DNA of 33,989 bases from an uncultured Prevotellaceae bacterium (GTDB lineage Bacteria; Bacteroidota; Bacteroidia; Bacteroidales; Bacteroidaceae), in contig ONCZ01000028.1 of the NCBI GenBank assembly GCA_900316445.1, positions 1-33,989 on the forward strand, in the 5' to 3' direction. This document shows, piece by piece, positions 7,901-16,241 of the stretch. Positions within the stretch are counted from its first letter, which is position 1; every line of letters starts with the position of its first letter. The position numbers were made by a program, and so were the translations under genes. The notes below the pieces were generated by a model. That model had not been told where the DNA came from. It saw only the letters and a program-made list of their open reading frames with translations, and ran no database searches.

Positions 7901-8983
7901 GTCCTTGTCTGTACCCTCCCAGGCTACACCATAGCTGTCGAGAAGTACGCTGACCACACAGGCTGAGCCCGCCACATTGCGGGGACTGCCCAGTTTATAG
8001 CCCATGTACTGGAAGCCGTTGGAGGTGATAGGCTGGCAGAAGATACCTTTCTGCAGCATGCCGAACCAAAGATTTCCGCTATTGTCCTCGGTGATGGAGT
8101 AGACCTTGCTCTTGGAGAGGTCCACCTCCTGGCTGAAGAAAGGATTATCTGTGAAGGTGTCCTGACGGGGGTCGTAGATGGCGATACCCTTACCGTCGTA
8201 GCCTATGATGATGCTGTTCTGGCTGTTGCAATAGAGCGATGAGATCTCTTTATGGCCTGTAGCCGCCACATGTACGAAGTCGCTACCCTGCTGACGGTAG
8301 AGGCCAGCATTGGTGGCTACAAAGACGTTGCCGTCGCGATCGGAACAAAGTTGTCCGAGAATGAGGTCCTTTCGGTCTGTGAGGTAGTGCTGTAGCCGCT
8401 GACCGTCGTAGCAGACGAGGCCCTCCTGGTCTGACACTATCCAGAGGCGGCCTTTCTTGTCTTCGAGCAGGGAACTGACGGTATGGAGGTTGGCGAATTC
8501 GCCACCAAGCTGACGAGCCGTCTTCTGATCAGTAATCTTCATCAGTCCGAGGCCGGAGGAGCCAGCGAGCACATCGCCGTTGGCACGTTCCAGAAAACAG
8601 GTGGCATAGCCGTAACTCTCCTTGCCCTGATGATCCAGAAGGGTGACATGATGGAAATCCTCACCGTCCCACGTCTGCAGGGCACCGTACATACCGAAGT
8701 AGAACAGGCCGCGACGGTCCTGGATCATACAGTTCACGTAGTTGCTGGCCAGCGTCTTGTCGGCCTCGTTCTCCTTCTTGAACACACGGAACTGGTAACC
8801 GTCGTAGCGGTTGATACCATTACGCGTGGTGATCCACAGAAATCCGTCCTGGTCGAGATAGACCTGCGACACGAAACTGCTGGACAGCTGATGATTGTCA
8901 GTTGTGAAGTATTTGCCCATCTGGGCATACACGCCCACGGTAAGGCAGAGGGTAACTAGCGTTAGTAGTAGCTTAGACCTCAT
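4991..8983 (-). CDS. Hybrid two-component system regulator (HTCS) of the xylan genes
   Basis: The 1330-residue protein carries a whole signalling pathway. A signal peptide (residues 1-20) leads into a periplasmic sensor of two-component-regulator propeller repeats (about 25-660) and a Y_Y_Y domain (about 690-755). A membrane helix follows near 765-785. In the cytoplasm come a HisKA domain with NISHDIRTP (His near 818), an ATPase domain with NVLSNAFKYTP, DNGEKIP and GTGIGL, a receiver with VISDVMMPE (Asp near 1125), and an AraC-type HTH in the last 100 residues. The architecture is that of XynR, the xylanase activator known from Prevotella bryantii. It is divergent to the GH115 gene, with mirrored promoters between them, so it probably senses xylo-oligosaccharides and activates the enzymes next door. 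The ligand is inferred from context. Confidence 0.96.
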   Translation of the reverse strand: MRSKLLLTLVTLCLTVGVYAQMGKYFTTDNHQLSSSFVSQVYLDQDGFLWITTRNGINRYDGYQFRVFKKENEADKTLASNYVNCMIQDRRGLFYFGMYGALQTWDGEDFHHVTLLDHQGKESYGYATCFLERANGDVLAGSSGLGLMKITDQKTARQLGGEFANLHTVSSLLEDKKGRLWIVSDQEGLVCYDGQRLQHYLTDRKDLILGQLCSDRDGNVFVATNAGLYRQQGSDFVHVAATGHKEISSLYCNSQNSIIIGYDGKGIAIYDPRQDTFTDNPFFSQEVDLSKSKVYSITEDNSGNLWFGMLQKGIFCQPITSNGFQYMGYKLGSPRNVAGSACVVSVLLDSYGVAWEGTDKDGIYVIRPGGQLVRHLLEGYPSTVMTMAETSDGRIWIGSYGEGGGSIDPRTFQYKRFNYPQDDHLVIMDIEVDAQDRLWMATMRHGVICYNPADGQFRTYVMRENAPNEPSMNSITNDYISQISFSPDGARLYVATSMGLCCLDIASDSWTKTFGVNCLHYSVPIRVAREYDGQLWYGTNLGLYCYDLKTKQTKHYTVEDGLPSNGIAAIERDQRGLLWISTDHGLCSFDPVKGPEMNYFADDGLQSNEFSDGASWTDASGTILFGGTGGVTWFNPMDIKQSQWSANVHLTALTINGEPVSTATRSGGRRVTETTINASNHFELGYHDNSFTIQLSTLTYENPEHIVYLYSINGEPFRALPAGSNELSFTHLPPGTYRFRVKAERSGIETPQRDFTVIVRSPWYRSAWAYFFYALVIGLFVWQFLAYRHHREQNRLRLQAHIHAEEMSEAKLRFFMNISHDIRTPMTLILTPLLSLIKKEDDPERKSVYETIRRNAERILSLINQMMDLRKIDKGQMQMRMSERNLVGFINDIYTLFDHQAKTRQIKFTFDHDCDELPVWIDRSNFDKVVVNVLSNAFKYTPTGGEIGIRLTHDATTATIAIRDNGEKIPEDKLEKIFQRFYQADSYTNDRNAGTGIGLDLTRSLVEMHHGTITVHNLDQGCEFVITIPLGNAHLTPEEMISESELPQEPLAELQAALEQPEEEEDTPYEQADTSGTTIVIAEDDDEIRSYLEAELSKDYDVHACTNGREALTETYRVKPSLVISDVMMPELDGNALCSQLKTNNTTNYIPVILLTARNRDEDRLEGLETGADAYIVKPFNMDILRRTILNLLNSRRLLKMKYERTDDLEERVEDIRLKSPDDKLLEKIMECIRKNLTNSDLNIDMISDEVGISRVHLHRKMKELTGQTPHDFIRSIRLKKAAQLLAEKGMNVTEVMYACGFANSASFSTIFRKYYGMSPRDYMKEHQER

Positions 8984-9006
8984 TGCTTTGATTACATTTT
9001 CGACTG

Positions 9007-9036
9007 CAAAGATAGCCCTTTTTTTTGAATTACCAA
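9007..9036 (-). promoter_or_regulatory. Promoter of the HTCS gene
   Basis: Read on the minus strand, TATCTTTG (9014-9007) is the -7 box and TTGG (9036-9033) a possible -33 box, 18 bp apart. The expected transcript start lies about 20 bases before the ATG at 8983. Confidence 0.6.
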
Positions 9037-9043
9037 GGAAAAA

Positions 9044-9090
9044 TGGAACAAAAAATAAAAAAAATGAAACAAATTTGAACTTTTGTTCCA
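9044..9090. promoter_or_regulatory. Candidate operator, TGGAACAAAA inverted repeat
   Basis: TGGAACAAAA at 9044-9053 is matched by its exact reverse complement TTTTGTTCCA at 9081-9090. The pair lies between the two divergent -7 boxes, where an AraC-type activator would bind. The right arm also contains GAAC-TTTT-GTTC, which has a near copy before the GH51 gene. Binding by the adjacent HTCS is inferred. Confidence 0.5.
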
Positions 9091-9109
9091 GATTTTAGTG
9101 TTATCTTTG
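9074..9109 (+). promoter_or_regulatory. Promoter of the GH115 gene
   Basis: TATCTTTG at 9102-9109 is a perfect -7 box. TTTG occurs at 9074-9077 and 9082-9085, giving spacers of 24 or 16 bp instead of the usual 19-21. A weak -33 fit is what one expects of an activator-dependent promoter. Confidence 0.6.
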
Positions 9110-9144
9110 CAGTCGAAATGTAATTATTATCACTTTTTATCCAA

Positions 9145-11673
9145 ATGAAACACCTATCACTGACTCAAAAGATTATGGCCGTGGCTCTGTTGTCGCTGGC
9201 CCTGTCGTCGGAAATGAAAGCCGCCGACACCTTCGTCTCGTTCGAACCCGCAGCCGGCACCTGGCAGCTGAGCGACATCACCATCGGCCTCGCCGAGGGA
9301 GAGCACTCCTGCGTCACCATCGCCGCCGCCAACCTCGCCACCGACTTCAAAACCGTCACCGGCACCGCCCCCGTCATTTCTCCTTCTCTCCTTACTCCTA
9401 AAATTCTCATCGGCACCGTCGGCATCAACAAGCAAATCGACCAATGGGTGAAGCAGGGCGTACTTAGCAACCTGAAGGGCAAGACCGAGAAATACATCAT
9501 CAAGACCATCGGCGACCAGCTGGTCATCGCCGGCAGCGATAAGCGCGGCACCGTCTATGGCATCTACGAGCTGTCGCGCCAGATCGGTGTCTCGCCCTGG
9601 TACTACTGGGCCGACGTGCCCGTCGCGCGCCATGCATCTTTATATATAAAGGAAGGCGAATACACCGACGGCGAGCCCGCTGTCAGATACCGTGGCCTCT
9701 TCCTCAACGACGAGGCGCCCTGTCTCACCACGTGGGTGAAGAACACCTTCGGCACCGACTTCGGTGGTCATAAGTTCTATGAGAAGGTATTTGAACTCAT
9801 CCTCCGCCTGAAGGGTAACTACTTATGGCCCGCGATGTGGGGCTGGGCCTTCTATGCCGACGATCCCGAGAACCTGAAGACCGCCGACGCGATGGGTGTG
9901 ATGATGGGCACGTCGCACCACGAGCCGATGGCCCGCAACCACCAGGAGTATGCCCGCGACCGCAAGGGCTGGGGCGCCTGGAACTACGCCACGAACAAAC
10001 AGAACCTCGACCGCTTCTTCCGTGAGGGCATCGAGCGCATGAACGGCACCGACGACATCGTGACCATCGGCATGCGCGGCGACGGCGACGAGGCTATGGG
10101 CAACGGCACCGATACAAAGCTCTTGGAGAACATCATCAACAACCAGCGCCGCATCATCAAGGAAGTGACCGGCAAATCTGCTGACAAGACCCCGCAGATC
10201 TGGGCACTCTATAAAGAAGTACAGGACTACTACGACGCCGGCCTGCGTGTGCCCGACGACGTGACGGTGCTGCTCTGCGACGACAACTGGGGCAACGTGC
10301 GCCGTCTGCCTACTGCCGAGGAACAGAAGCGCAAGGGCGGATGGGGACTCTACTACCACGTGGACTACGTCGGTGCTCCCCGCAACTCGAAGTGGATCAA
10401 CGTCACCCCCATACAGAACATGTGGGAGCAGTTGCAGCTGGCCTACTTCGGCGGTATACAGAAACTGTGGATCCTGAACGTCGGCGATCTGAAGCCGATG
10501 GAATATCCCATCCAACTGTTTATGGACATGGCGTGGAATCCCTCGAAATACCGTGTGGACAACCTGCTCGACCATACCCGTGCCTTCTGCGCCGAGAGTT
10601 TCGGCGAAGACCAGGCGTGCGAGGCAGCCCAACTGCTGAACCTCGTGAGCAAGTACAATGGCCGCATCACCTCAGAGATGCTCGATGCCAAGACCTATAC
10701 CACCTATGAGTTTGCCCAGGTGGTGGCCGACTACCAGGCCTTGGAGGCCCGTGCCCTCCGGCAGTTCATCACGCTCAAGCCCGAAGCCCGCGATGCCTAC
10801 CGTCAGATCGTGCTCTTCCCTATCCAGGCTATGGGCAACATCTACGAGATGTACTACGCCCAGGCCATGAACCACCAGCTGGCCGCACAGAACGATCCCG
10901 AGGCAAACTGCTGGGCAGAACGCTGCCGCAAGGCCTTCGAGCGCGACCAGCAGCTGAACCTGCAATACAACAAGGAGATCGCCGGTGGCAAGTGGGACGG
11001 TATGATGATCCAGAAGCACATCAGCTATAAGATCTGGAACGACAACTACCCCGCCGACGTCTGTCCGGATCTCATCGAGGTGAAAGCACCCACGGAAGGC
11101 CCGACGTTCTCGCCCGTCCACGGCTACATCAGCATCGAGGCCGAGCACACCTGGAACCGTCAGGATGCCTCCGCCGCCAAATGGACCGTCATCCCCTACA
11201 TGGGCCGCACCCTCAGCGGCATCTCCCTCATGCCCTACACCGCCGGCACGGACAACGCCTCCCTCACCTACCGCTTCTCTCTCGGCCAAAACACATCTCG
11301 TACCCCCGCGCCCACGCACCCACGCACCTCCGTAAAAATTCACGTAGTGACAAAATCCACCCTCGACTTCCTCGACAAGGGCGGCCTCATCTATGACGTG
11401 GCGGTCGACGGCTGTCAGCCCGTCAGCGTCAATTTCAACGCCAACCTCAACGAGAAGCCGGAGAACATCTATAGCATCTACTACCCCACCGTCGCCAGTC
11501 GTGTGGTGGAGAAAGAGGTCGAGCTGCCCCTCTCAGATTCTCAGGACATCCATACGCTCACCATCCATCCCCAGGATCCCGGCATCGTCTTCGAGAAGAT
11601 TGTCATCGACCTCGGCGGCTACCAGCACCAGTTCCTCTTCGGCAGCGAGTCGCCCAAGACCTACCAGAAATAG
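9145..11673 (+). CDS. GH115 xylan alpha-1,2-glucuronidase
   Basis: This enzyme removes (4-O-methyl)glucuronic acid from internal and terminal xylose units of glucuronoxylan. The 842 residues begin with a signal peptide (about 1-26), then the N-terminal domain with GTVYGIYELSRQIGVSPWYYWADVPV, a family hallmark. The catalytic barrel follows with RGLFLNDEAP, GNYLWPAMWGWAF, TSHHEPM, GMRGDGDEAM (near 307) and LLCDDNWGN (near 376), whose acidic residues supply the likely catalytic pair. A C-terminal all-beta domain begins around residue 660. It is the first gene after the divergent HTCS promoter and is followed by its own hairpin. An octamer repeat array inside the C-terminal domain adds a Pro/Thr/Arg-rich loop near residues 718-728, and a second pyrimidine-rich stretch lies near residue 80. 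Confidence 0.95.
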   Translation: MKHLSLTQKIMAVALLSLALSSEMKAADTFVSFEPAAGTWQLSDITIGLAEGEHSCVTIAAANLATDFKTVTGTAPVISPSLLTPKILIGTVGINKQIDQWVKQGVLSNLKGKTEKYIIKTIGDQLVIAGSDKRGTVYGIYELSRQIGVSPWYYWADVPVARHASLYIKEGEYTDGEPAVRYRGLFLNDEAPCLTTWVKNTFGTDFGGHKFYEKVFELILRLKGNYLWPAMWGWAFYADDPENLKTADAMGVMMGTSHHEPMARNHQEYARDRKGWGAWNYATNKQNLDRFFREGIERMNGTDDIVTIGMRGDGDEAMGNGTDTKLLENIINNQRRIIKEVTGKSADKTPQIWALYKEVQDYYDAGLRVPDDVTVLLCDDNWGNVRRLPTAEEQKRKGGWGLYYHVDYVGAPRNSKWINVTPIQNMWEQLQLAYFGGIQKLWILNVGDLKPMEYPIQLFMDMAWNPSKYRVDNLLDHTRAFCAESFGEDQACEAAQLLNLVSKYNGRITSEMLDAKTYTTYEFAQVVADYQALEARALRQFITLKPEARDAYRQIVLFPIQAMGNIYEMYYAQAMNHQLAAQNDPEANCWAERCRKAFERDQQLNLQYNKEIAGGKWDGMMIQKHISYKIWNDNYPADVCPDLIEVKAPTEGPTFSPVHGYISIEAEHTWNRQDASAAKWTVIPYMGRTLSGISLMPYTAGTDNASLTYRFSLGQNTSRTPAPTHPRTSVKIHVVTKSTLDFLDKGGLIYDVAVDGCQPVSVNFNANLNEKPENIYSIYYPTVASRVVEKEVELPLSDSQDIHTLTIHPQDPGIVFEKIVIDLGGYQHQFLFGSESPKTYQK
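11299..11330. repeat. Octamer array inside GH115
   Basis: Four degenerate units, CGTACCCC, CGCGCCCA, CGCACCCA and CGCACCTC, encode a loop reading SRTPAPTHPRTS between beta strands of the C-terminal domain. Composition differs sharply from neighbouring codons. The frame is kept because the net length fits. Confidence 0.75.
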
Positions 11674-11694
11674 AGAGAGGATGAGAACTTCATT

Positions 11695-11726
11695 AATTCC
11701 CGAAATGCTTGGTCGTTTCGGGAATT
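11695..11726 (+). terminator. Hairpin after the GH115 gene
   Basis: AATTCCCGAAA pairs perfectly with TTTCGGGAATT (11 bp, 10-nt loop), beginning 22 bp after the GH115 stop. Only a short T-containing tail follows, so it may be a weak terminator or an mRNA end-protecting stem. Confidence 0.55.
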
Positions 11727-11781
11727 TATCGTTCTATGAGCTTTGCCCGAAGATACTCACGCTCAAAAATTTTCAAATTTA

Positions 11782-11813
11782 TTTGGAATTTTGTTCGCTT
11801 ATTCGTATCTTTG
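11782..11813 (+). promoter_or_regulatory. Promoter of the GH51 gene
   Basis: TTTG (11782-11785), a 20-bp spacer and TATCTTTG (11806-11813) match the Bacteroidota consensus well. The spacer contains GGAATTTTGTTC, similar to the GAACTTTTGTTC found before GH115. That similarity suggests control by the same regulator. Confidence 0.72.
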
Positions 11814-11843
11814 CACTCGATTATCCCAAAACTGATTAACAAT

Positions 11844-13862
11844 ATGAACAAACGAACCCTTCTCGCTGCATGCTTTGCAGCTGCCACCATGGGTCTCAGC
11901 GCCCAGAAGGCCATGACACCCCCGCAGGGTGGCAAACAGATTAGTGACGAATTGATCGGCATCTTCTTCGAGGACATCAACAACTCTGCTGATGGCGGCC
12001 TCAATGCCGAGTTGGTACAGAACGGCTCCTTCGAGTTCTCCCCCGCAGAGCGTGACGGATGGGGTGCCGGTACGGCCTGGAAACAGATCCGCCCGGGACA
12101 CTCGCTGGGAACCATTCAGGTGAGGATGGACAACCCCGTGCATCCCAACAACGCCAACTACCTGCGCCTCCATACCGAGCGCGTGAAGGAGTATTTCGAC
12201 TATAAGGGATGGAAAGGCTTCGGCCTCCAGAACGACGGCTTCGACGGCATCTCGGTGAAGGCCGGAGAGAAGTATGACTTCTCTGCCTTTATGCGTAACG
12301 TGAACGGCGGTGCCAAGCAGGTACGCGTAGTGCTCGTGGAGCAGTTGCCGGGATGGCCTCCCAAGGATCCGAAACTGTTGGCAGAGACCATCATCGACGT
12401 GAAGGACAATGCCTGGAAGAAGTACGAGGCCGTGCTGACTCCGGACTCTACCTGTCAGAAGGCATCACTCCAGCTGCTCGTGCTGAATACCGGCGACATG
12501 GATATCGACGTGGTGTCGCTGATGCCCGAGGATACGTATAAGGGCCACGGCATCCGCAAGGACCTTGCCCAGGCACTGGCCGACCTGAAGCCGAAGTTCA
12601 TGCGCTTCCCCGGTGGTTGCGTGGTTCATGGCGGCGGTGACGGATTCTGGAACACCTACCGTTGGAAGACCACCATCGGACCGAAGGAGACACGCCGTCA
12701 GCTGAAGAACACCTGGGGCTATCACCAGAGCTGTGCCGTGGGTTACTTCGAGTATTTCCAGTTCTGTGAGGACTTAGGCATGGAGCCCGTACCCATCCTG
12801 CCCGCCGGTGTGAGCTGTCAGGGGGCCAACGGTGGCTGGAATATGTGGCCGACACAGGCTCAGGACGTGGTGCCGATGTCGGAGATGGACGAGTGGGTGG
12901 ACGAATGTATAGACCTCATCGAGTGGGCCAACGGTGATCCTGCCACGAACATATGGGCGAAGATGCGTGCTGACGCCGGTCATCCGAAGCCCTTCAACCT
13001 GAAGTACCTCGGTATCGGTAACGAGGAGAAGATCTCTCCTGAGTTCATCGAGCGCTTTAAGTATATCTATGAACGCGTGATGAAGGCTCATCCCGAGATC
13101 ATCATCGTGGGTACTGCCGGTCCTGGTTCGCATGCAGGCAATCCCGACTTCGAGGCTGGTTGGAAACTGGCAGAAGAGCTGGGTATGCCCATCCTCGACG
13201 AGCACTATTACGAGCCGAACACCTACTTCCTGAACAAGCGTCAGTATGACAGTTATCCCCGTGACCGCAAGACGAAGGTGTATCTCGGAGAGTATGCCGC
13301 CAAGGACAAGAAGCTCATCGATGCCCTTGCCGAAGGACTGTATCTGCTCCATGTCGAGCGCAACGGTGATGTGGTGGCCATGACTTCGTATGCGCCCCTC
13401 TTCGCACGCAAGAACGGCACCCAGTGGAACCCCGACCTCATCTACTACGACAACGAGCGTCCGTTCCTCACCTGCAGTTACTATGTGCAGCAGATGTTCG
13501 GCCTGTCATCGGGTAACTACTACTACGGCGACTGCGTGAAGTTCGAGGGTGATGCCGCTGACGCCATCCAGCCGCAGGAGAACGTGCACTATGGTCAGAG
13601 TGTCATCCTTAACACCAAGACGCGCCAGCTCTTCGTGAAGATCTGTAACGCCACCGCCGAGACCAAGACGGCACACCTCAACCTCTCCCGTTTCAAGGTC
13701 GGGAAGTTTGCTGAAAAGATGACCATCTCCGGACAGCCCGAGGATGAGAACAACTTCGACAAGCAGCCCATCGCTCCCGTCAAGGAGACCATCAAGATCA
13801 AGAAGCGCATGGACGTGGAGGTAGCACCCTACTCCTTCTCACTCTACACAATAAGTTTATAA
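11844..13862 (+). CDS. GH51 alpha-L-arabinofuranosidase
   Basis: The enzyme releases arabinofuranose side chains from arabinoxylan. The start at 11844 is chosen because it gives the signal peptide MNKRTLLAACFAAATMGLSA and lies about 25 bases after the promoter; the frame is open further upstream but has no leader there. The mature protein begins with QISDELIGIFFEDIN, continues with a CBM4-like beta-sandwich (about 45-220), and then the barrel with KFMRFPGGCVVHG. The acid/base Glu lies in YLGIGNEE (near 394) and the nucleophile Glu in VYLGEY (near 483). A C-terminal beta domain ends the 672 residues, a normal length for secreted Bacteroidota members. No separate promoter is seen before the next gene, so the two are probably co-transcribed. 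Confidence 0.95.
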   Translation: MNKRTLLAACFAAATMGLSAQKAMTPPQGGKQISDELIGIFFEDINNSADGGLNAELVQNGSFEFSPAERDGWGAGTAWKQIRPGHSLGTIQVRMDNPVHPNNANYLRLHTERVKEYFDYKGWKGFGLQNDGFDGISVKAGEKYDFSAFMRNVNGGAKQVRVVLVEQLPGWPPKDPKLLAETIIDVKDNAWKKYEAVLTPDSTCQKASLQLLVLNTGDMDIDVVSLMPEDTYKGHGIRKDLAQALADLKPKFMRFPGGCVVHGGGDGFWNTYRWKTTIGPKETRRQLKNTWGYHQSCAVGYFEYFQFCEDLGMEPVPILPAGVSCQGANGGWNMWPTQAQDVVPMSEMDEWVDECIDLIEWANGDPATNIWAKMRADAGHPKPFNLKYLGIGNEEKISPEFIERFKYIYERVMKAHPEIIIVGTAGPGSHAGNPDFEAGWKLAEELGMPILDEHYYEPNTYFLNKRQYDSYPRDRKTKVYLGEYAAKDKKLIDALAEGLYLLHVERNGDVVAMTSYAPLFARKNGTQWNPDLIYYDNERPFLTCSYYVQQMFGLSSGNYYYGDCVKFEGDAADAIQPQENVHYGQSVILNTKTRQLFVKICNATAETKTAHLNLSRFKVGKFAEKMTISGQPEDENNFDKQPIAPVKETIKIKKRMDVEVAPYSFSLYTISL

Positions 13863-13864
13863 AA

Positions 13865-13949
13865 GACCACGAATTACACGAATTACACGAATTTTGAAGC
13901 GCGAAAGATGGCTCAATAAAAAATTAGTGTAATTCGTGTAATTAGTTGT
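13865..13949. repeat. ACGAATT nonamer element with inverted ends, copy 1
   Basis: A run of 9-bp units (CACGAATTA type) after GACC is followed 26 bp later by an inverted run reading AATTAGTGTAATTCGTG. It fills the gap between the GH51 and CE6-CE1 genes. The same element occurs at 21489-21624, 26482-26546 and, with one arm only, 29825-29850. Confidence 0.85.
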
Positions 13950-13966
13950 AAAAAATAAAAAATTAA

Positions 13967-15976
<2,010 letters not shown>

Positions 15977-15983
15977 TATTCGC

Positions 15984-16018
15984 AAATGTTACAAAAAACC
16001 ATTGAAAATATAACATTT
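15984..16018. promoter_or_regulatory. Inverted repeat upstream of the GH95 promoter
   Basis: AAATGTTA and TAACATTT are separated by 19 bp directly after the esterase stop. ATGTTACAAA in the left arm recurs before the GH3 promoter (from 18802). A role as a binding site is inferred. Confidence 0.4.
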
Positions 16019-16084
16019 ATGCATTTTGAAACAAATGAAAAAGTTTCTGAAACATAAAATAAATAGAGTTTCAATTTTTTGTCG

Positions 16085-16092
16085 TAACTTTG
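16085..16092 (+). promoter_or_regulatory. Promoter -7 box of the GH95 transcript
   Basis: TAACTTTG fits the -7 consensus, followed by GCAGC. No -33 TTTG is seen at the proper distance. The leader from here to the GH95 ATG would be about 145 nt, the longest in the window. Confidence 0.6.
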
Positions 16093-16149
16093 CAGCAGAT
16101 TCAAGAATAAAATTGTTTTAGTTATATTAGTAGTTAGTAGTTTTTCCTT

Positions 16150-16191
16150 CCCCGGGACCCAAGAAAAGCGTTTCTTGTCCCGGGGTTCTTT
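16150..16191 (+). terminator. Strong hairpin in the GH95 leader (attenuator or small-RNA terminator)
   Basis: CCCCGGGAC-CC-AAGAAA pairs with TTTCTTGTCCCGGGG around an AGCG loop, about 15 bp with one 2-nt bulge. TTCTTT follows. Its place about 55 nt after the predicted transcription start and before the coding region suggests a conditional terminator, or the 3' end of a roughly 95-nt small RNA. Confidence 0.6.
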
Positions 16192-16197
16192 ATTAAA

Positions 16198-16229
16198 GGT
16201 AAAAAAGTAAAACGGTGAAAAAGTAAATA
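16198..16229. repeat. Octamer array before GH95
   Basis: GGTAAAAA, AGTAAAAC, GGTGAAAA and AGTAAATA repeat the octamer seen at 298-329. The array lies between the leader hairpin and the GH95 start. Confidence 0.8.
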
Positions 16230-16241
16230 ATAAGCTTAGAT

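Larger units (their letters stand above)
8998..9118. promoter_or_regulatory. Mirrored divergent promoter region, HTCS / GH115
   Basis: The segment TTTCGACTGCAAAGATA at 8998-9014 is exactly repeated in reverse complement at 9102-9118. Each copy contains a -7 box (TATCTTTG) and the first transcribed bases of its own gene. The two divergent genes therefore share the same core promoter and initial transcript sequence. The space between is very AT-rich. Confidence 0.8.

Noticed and set aside
9823-10632. A 269-codon minus-strand frame inside GH115
   Set aside because: It is a shadow of the GH115 catalytic domain; the plus strand carries all family motifs in this stretch.
11709-11843. N-terminal extension of GH51 to the first ATG in frame
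   Set aside because: The promoter boxes (11782-11813) fall inside this extension, and a proper signal peptide begins only at 11844.
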